DNA of 64,000 bases from Halosimplex amylolyticum (GTDB lineage Archaea; Halobacteriota; Halobacteria; Halobacteriales; Haloarculaceae). The DNA is taken from assembly GCF_051414035.1 (NCBI RefSeq), contig NZ_JBLKNW010000001.1, positions 992,001-1,056,000 of the forward strand, in the 5' to 3' direction. Under the pieces are notes generated by a model. The model had not been told where the DNA came from and did not search any database. It saw only the letters and a list, made by a program, of their open reading frames with translations. Position numbers and translations under genes: made by a program. Below, piece by piece: positions 59,894-64,000 of the stretch. Position 1 is the stretch's first letter. Each line of letters begins with the position of its first letter.

Positions 59894-61387
59894 ATGCTCC
59901 GCGACGAACGCATTCCGGGCGACCAGCTACGCGCGACCGAATCCGAACTGCGCGGCCGGTGGCCCACCGGCGCCGACGCCGACTTCGACGAGGCGATCGA
60001 GTTCCACGACTCGCTGCCCGCCGGCAAACAGTTCGCGACCGTCCTGGAGTCGGCCGACCGACCGCTCCTCCAGCCCCGCGCCGGCGTCCCGCGGCTCGAC
60101 GACCAGATCGAGTTGCTCGAACACCTCGAATCCGAAGGCGGGGCCGACCTGCTCCCGACGACAATCGACTCCTACACCCGCGACAACGAGTACGAGAAGG
60201 CCGAACGCGGGCTGGAGGAGGCCCGCGAGTCGGGCGACGACACGCTCAACGGCTTCCCGGCGGTGAACCACGGTGTCGACGCCTGTCGGGAGCTGGTCCG
60301 GTCGCTCGACGCGCCGGTCGAGGTCCGCCACGGGACGCCGGACGCCCGGCTGCTCGCCGTCGTGACGCTCGCCGGCGGCTTCCAGAGCTTCGAGGGCGGT
60401 CCGATCTCCTACAACATCCCGTACACCAAGGAGCACGACCTGGCCGAGACGATCGAACACTGGCAGTTCGTCGACCGGCTCTGCGGCGCCTACACCGAGC
60501 GCGGCGTCAGGATCAACCGCGAACCGTTCGGCCCGCTCACCGGGACGCTCGTCCCGCCGGCCATCGCCATCGCGGTGATGGTCGTCGAGGGACTGCTCGC
60601 GGCGACACAGGGCGTCCGCTCGCTCACGCTCGGATACGGCCAGGTCGGCAACGTCGTCCAGGACGTGGCGGCGCTGCGCGCCCTCCGCGAACTGGGCGAG
60701 GAGTACCTCCCGGACGACGTCGCCGTCACGACCGTCTTCCACGAGTGGATGGGCGGGTTCCCGCCCGACGAGGCCCGCGCCAACGGCGTCATCGGCCTCG
60801 GCGGCGCGACGGCCGCGCTCGCCCGCCCGGACAAGGTCATCACCAAGTCTCCCCAGGAGTTCCGGGGCGTCCCCACCCGCGAGGCCAACGCCGCCGGCCT
60901 GCGCACGACCAGACAGCTCATTGATATGATGATTGAACAGGAGATCCTCATCGACGGCATCGACGAGGAACAGTCCCTCATCGAGCGCACGGCGCGTTCG
61001 CTGATCGAGACGGTGTTCGACCACGGCGACGGCGACGTGGCCCGCGGCGTGGTCGCCGCCTTCGAATCTGGGGGGCTCGACGTGCCCTTCGCGCCGAGCG
61101 ACAGCGCGAAGGCCGCCGTCCTGCCGGCCCGCGACGACGACGGCCGCGTCCGCGTCCTCGAATGGGGTGACCTCGCAGTGTCCGCGGAGACGAGGGAGAT
61201 CCACGAGGCCCGCCTCGACGAGCGAGCGCGCACGGAGGGCCGCAGTCGTTCGTTCCGGATGGTCGCCGACGACGTCGACGCCATCAGCGACGGGAAGCTG
61301 ATCGGCCGCCCGTCAGCGAGCGACGCCGACTCGGGAGGACCGGGTGACGACGTCGGTCACCCGGGAGGTGAGAGCGATGCAGATTGA
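59894..61387 (+). CDS. glmE: Glutamate (methylaspartate) mutase, epsilon subunit
   Basis: 497 residues, catalytic subunit that rearranges L-glutamate to (2S,3S)-3-methylaspartate by a radical mechanism with GlmS. Characteristic segments: DNEYEKAERGLEEARESGDD, LNGFPAVNHGVDACRELVRS, VRHGTPDARLLAVVTLAGGF, EGGPISYNIPYTKEHDLAET and FGPLTGTLVPPAIAIAVMVV. The TIM barrel reaches about residue 430; the last 30 residues are disordered. It overlaps the next gene by 11 bases, with GGGAGGTGA at 61362-61370 acting as that gene's ribosome-binding site. Confidence 0.94.
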   Translation: MLRDERIPGDQLRATESELRGRWPTGADADFDEAIEFHDSLPAGKQFATVLESADRPLLQPRAGVPRLDDQIELLEHLESEGGADLLPTTIDSYTRDNEYEKAERGLEEARESGDDTLNGFPAVNHGVDACRELVRSLDAPVEVRHGTPDARLLAVVTLAGGFQSFEGGPISYNIPYTKEHDLAETIEHWQFVDRLCGAYTERGVRINREPFGPLTGTLVPPAIAIAVMVVEGLLAATQGVRSLTLGYGQVGNVVQDVAALRALRELGEEYLPDDVAVTTVFHEWMGGFPPDEARANGVIGLGGATAALARPDKVITKSPQEFRGVPTREANAAGLRTTRQLIDMMIEQEILIDGIDEEQSLIERTARSLIETVFDHGDGDVARGVVAAFESGGLDVPFAPSDSAKAAVLPARDDDGRVRVLEWGDLAVSAETREIHEARLDERARTEGRSRSFRMVADDVDAISDGKLIGRPSASDADSGGPGDDVGHPGGESDAD

Positions 61388-62711
61388 GGCCGTCCGGGCG
61401 GTCCCGGGCGTCTCCGGCTTCTACTTCGACGACCAGCGGGCCATCAAGACCGGCGCCCCCGAGGACGGGTTCACCTACGGGGGCCAACCGGTCACCGAAG
61501 GTTTCGACGCCGTCCGCCAGGCCGGCGAGGCGCTGCTCGTCGAACTCGAACTCTCCGACGGCAGCGTCGTCCGCGGCGACTGCGCCGCCGTCCAGTACTC
61601 CGGCGCCGGCGGCCGGGACCCGCTCTTCCGCGCCGAGGAGTACGCCCCGGTCGTGGAGGGACCCGTCGCCGACGCGCTCCGTGGCCGCGACCCGCGGGCG
61701 TTCGCCGATAACGTCTCCCTCGTCGAACTGCTGCCGTCAGCGAACGACGGCAGCGAGCCCGATGCGGGGAGCGAGGAGGGGGGCGGCCCGCGAGCGGGTC
61801 AGGCGCTGCACACGGCGGTCCGCTACGGCGTCTCGCAGGCGCTGGCCGCGGCCGCCGCTCGTGCGAGACGGGTCACACCGACGGACGTCCTGGCGGACGC
61901 GCTGGGGACGACCCCCGCAACCGAGCCGGTGCCTATCTTCGGGCAGTCGGGCGACGCACGCCGGCGGAACGCCGAGAAGATGCTCGTCAAGGGCGTGCCG
62001 GTCCTGCCCCACGGCCTGTTCAACAGCGAGGCCAAACTCGGGAGCGACGGCGAGCGACTCGTCGAGTACCTGGCGTGGCTGGGCGAACGCGCCGGCGAAC
62101 TCGGTCCGGACGGGTACCGACCGCGGTTCCACGTCGACGTCTACGGGACCATCGGAGCGCTGTTCGGTCCGCCGTACGACCGCGCGGAGGTCACGGACTA
62201 CTTCGCGGACCTGGCCGCGGCCGCGGACCCGTACCCGCTCCAGGTCGAGGGGCCGATGGACGCCGGCGGCCGCGCCGAGCAGATCGCGGCGATGGCGGAA
62301 CTACGGGACGGACTGGCCGACGCTGGCGTCCCGGTCGATATCGTCGCCGACGAGTGGTGTAACACGTTCGACGACGTGCGGGCGTTCGTCGACGCCGGGG
62401 CCGCCGACGTCGTGCAGGTGAAGACGCCGGACCTGGGCGGGATCCAGCGGAGCGCCCGCGCCGTGACCGAGTGCGAGGGGACGGACACCCGCGCGTACCT
62501 CGGCGGGACATGCAACGAGACGGCCGTCTCGGCCCGCGCCTGCGTCCACGTCGCGCTGGCCACGGACGCCGCGCAACTGCTCGCGAAACCCGGGATGGGC
62601 TTCGACGAGGGGTACATGGTCGTCACCAACGAGATGCGGCGGACGCTCGCGCGGCGGGAGCGTGCCGGACCGGAGGTTGCCGCGGACGGTTCGGGCGGTG
62701 GTCGCCGATGA
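61377..62711 (+). CDS. mal: Methylaspartate ammonia-lyase
   Basis: 444 residues, enolase-superfamily enzyme that deaminates 3-methylaspartate to mesaconate. MQIEAVRAVPGVSGFYFDDQ, QALAAAAARARRVTPTDVLA, the metal/substrate region FHVDVYGTIGALFGPP, VDIVADEWCNTFDDVRAFVD and the catalytic lysine in VQVKTPDLGGIQ. NETAVSARACVHVALAT closes the barrel. ATG 61377, 7 bases after a GGGAGGTGA site, is preferred over the GTG/ATG 33 bases upstream. Its TGA overlaps the ATG of mch. Confidence 0.95.
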   Translation: MQIEAVRAVPGVSGFYFDDQRAIKTGAPEDGFTYGGQPVTEGFDAVRQAGEALLVELELSDGSVVRGDCAAVQYSGAGGRDPLFRAEEYAPVVEGPVADALRGRDPRAFADNVSLVELLPSANDGSEPDAGSEEGGGPRAGQALHTAVRYGVSQALAAAAARARRVTPTDVLADALGTTPATEPVPIFGQSGDARRRNAEKMLVKGVPVLPHGLFNSEAKLGSDGERLVEYLAWLGERAGELGPDGYRPRFHVDVYGTIGALFGPPYDRAEVTDYFADLAAAADPYPLQVEGPMDAGGRAEQIAAMAELRDGLADAGVPVDIVADEWCNTFDDVRAFVDAGAADVVQVKTPDLGGIQRSARAVTECEGTDTRAYLGGTCNETAVSARACVHVALATDAAQLLAKPGMGFDEGYMVVTNEMRRTLARRERAGPEVAADGSGGGRR

Positions 62712-63802
62712 CCGACTGGACGGACCCGGAGACGTTCGCGGCCGCGCTCGACCGCGTCGAGACACGCGAGAAGGGCAACTACTTCGAGGACTTCGCCGAC
62801 GGCGCGGTGATCGAACACGCGCCGGGCCTCCGGCTGACTCGTCACGGGTCGGAGACGTGGATGAGCCAGACGCTCAATCACGACCCGGCGTTCTGGCGGA
62901 CCGACGCCGCACGCGACCGCGGCTTCGACGCCACGCCGGTCCACCCGGACTACCTCCTCGCGTGCGTGATGGGACCCTCGGTCGAGGACCTGAGCGAGAA
63001 GGGCGGGTACTTCCTCGGTCGCGACGGCGTGCGGTTCCACCGGCACGGCGTCCCGTACGGGACCGAACTACGCGTCGAATCGACCGTGCAGGCGACGCGA
63101 ACGTCGAGTTCCCGGCCCGAGTACGGGATCGTCACCTGGGAGACCCGCGGTGTCGACGCCGGGACGGGCGAACTCCTGGCGTCCTACGAGCGGACGAACC
63201 TGATCCCGCGCCGCGAGCCCGCCGCGACCGACGGAGGTCGGTCGGAATCGGCGAGTGGCGACGCAGCGGAATCGGCGGTCGAGGAGCCCGAATCCGGCCA
63301 GCCGTCGCTCCCGGAGACGTTCGTCACGCCGGAGGGCGGCGCGTTCGAGGACTTCCGGCAGGCGCTGGAGGAAGCCGCAGACCGCGACGCGGCGGTCGCC
63401 TACCGACACGAGCGCGGGCGGACGATGGACGCGTTCACCGTCGCGGCGCTGCCGCTCGCCACGCTCAACACCGCCCGACAGCACCACAACGCCGCCGCGA
63501 TGGCCGACTCGCCGTCGGGCGAACCGGTCGCCTACGGTGACGTCACCCGTTCGACCGCGCTCGGGCACGCTCGCTCCGACGAGCGGACCTACCGCGAACT
63601 CGGCTTCGACGACGAGCGGTTCCACGACTTCGTGACCGCCGGCGACACCGTCTTCGGCTTCACCCGCGTGCTCGACGCGGACGGGTCGAGCGGGCCGTCG
63701 CGAGCGGGCGAAATCACCTTCGAGCACGTCGCGTTCACCGACGACGCGCGGCCGGTGTACTCCGGCACTCGCCGGGCGCTCGTCGACCGCCGCGACGACT
63801 GA
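62708..63802 (+). CDS. mch: Mesaconyl-CoA hydratase (double MaoC/hotdog)
   Basis: 364 residues with two hotdog halves: KGNYFEDFADGAVIEHAPGL, VHPDYLLACVMGPSVEDLSE and, in the second half, EDFRQALEEAADRDAAVAYR, TVAALPLATLNTARQHHNAA and SDERTYRELGFDDERFHDFV. It hydrates mesaconyl-C1-CoA to beta-methylmalyl-CoA. An acidic Ser/Glu linker of about 30 residues joins the halves. The operon order glmS-glmE-mal-mch-citE with ATGA couplings fits the methylaspartate cycle. Confidence 0.9.
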   Translation: MTDWTDPETFAAALDRVETREKGNYFEDFADGAVIEHAPGLRLTRHGSETWMSQTLNHDPAFWRTDAARDRGFDATPVHPDYLLACVMGPSVEDLSEKGGYFLGRDGVRFHRHGVPYGTELRVESTVQATRTSSSRPEYGIVTWETRGVDAGTGELLASYERTNLIPRREPAATDGGRSESASGDAAESAVEEPESGQPSLPETFVTPEGGAFEDFRQALEEAADRDAAVAYRHERGRTMDAFTVAALPLATLNTARQHHNAAAMADSPSGEPVAYGDVTRSTALGHARSDERTYRELGFDDERFHDFVTAGDTVFGFTRVLDADGSSGPSRAGEITFEHVAFTDDARPVYSGTRRALVDRRDD

Positions 63803-63850
63803 CGATATGCGAGAAAACGCACCGACTGACGACACGCGAGACATCCACAC

Positions 63851-64000
63851 ATGACACGACTCTGCCGCACGTTCCAGACCGCACCGGCCGCCGTCCCGCG
63901 AGACGACTCGGCGAAGTACCTCGAATCGGGCCTCACCGCAGAGGGGTTCGAGACCCCGGACTGGCTCGTCCCGGACGTCGAGGACGGGACGGCGCCGGAC
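63851..64000 (+). CDS. CitE-type lyase, probably beta-methylmalyl-CoA lyase (partial)
   Basis: The first 50 codons only: MTRLCRTFQTAPAAVPRDDS, AKYLESGLTAEGFETPDWLV, PDVEDGTAPD. PDVEDGTAP is the conserved N-terminal strand of HpcH/HpaI (CitE-like) aldolases, with the acidic residues that bind Mg. In this operon it should split beta-methylmalyl-CoA into glyoxylate and propionyl-CoA. The gene runs off the end of the window. Confidence 0.8.
   Translation, partial: MTRLCRTFQTAPAAVPRDDSAKYLESGLTAEGFETPDWLVPDVEDGTAPD

Overview
The window is chromosomal DNA of an extreme halophilic archaeon (class Halobacteria). The evidence is very high GC, strongly acidic proteins, frequent leaderless starts 25-30 bases after a TTTATA/TTATTT-like box, archaeal information-processing genes (PAN, Mre11-Rad50, family B polymerase, XPB-Bax1, Nop10/aIF2-alpha/S27e/L44e) and haloarchaea-restricted families. 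The methylaspartate cycle genes at the right end are typical of a subset of haloarchaea; a Haloarcula-like lineage is plausible but unproven.

Layout. 1-8.5 kb: the start of a DgoD-like sugar-acid dehydratase, a small membrane protein, the proteasomal ATPase PAN, a winged-helix regulator, the mre11-rad50 operon and three small haloarchaeal genes. 8.6-15.2 kb: DNA polymerase B and the sufCBD Fe-S assembly operon. 15.4-22.7 kb: a PGF-CTERM-type surface protein, a ferritin-like/DtxR-type regulator operon, tRNA-Gln(TTG), a secreted metalloprotease and an orphan CTAG-type DNA methylase. 22.8-30.8 kb: NikR, a GNAT-DUF5816 fusion, an HD phosphohydrolase, a LysE exporter, a PAC2 protein with an HbYX tail, a Nop2/Sun m5C methylase, and two convergent DUF7344 proteins.

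31.2-40.9 kb is the most unusual region. It is a same-strand run of paralogous secreted proteins with SipW-type (and Tat-like) N-termini, two of them carrying von Willebrand A domains. A dedicated S26 signal peptidase, a Thr-rich mucin-like protein and a small membrane protein follow. Four of its gene boundaries carry a structured element: a closing helix, an arm with the tRNA T-arm pattern (5-bp stem, loop TTCGAYT), and a second hairpin just before the start codon. Base-pairing is kept by compensatory changes. I propose tRNA-like processing or regulatory punctuation of this operon.

40.9-50.8 kb: Bax1 nuclease and XPB helicase separated by a lipoprotein gene, then grpE-dnaK followed by an array of hairpin repeats, a bat-type PAS/GAF/HTH regulator and a HalOD1 protein. 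50.8-58 kb: a membrane J-domain protein, the L44e-S27e-aIF2-alpha-Nop10-PAC2 operon, a TrkA-N membrane protein, a frameshifted KaiC-like ATPase, TyrRS and a Trm9-like methylase. 58-64 kb: the methylaspartate cycle cluster (mesaconate CoA-transferase, divergent from glutamate mutase S and E, methylaspartate ammonia-lyase, mesaconyl-CoA hydratase and the start of a CitE-type lyase), which together would convert glutamate-derived carbon to glyoxylate and propionyl-CoA during acetate assimilation.
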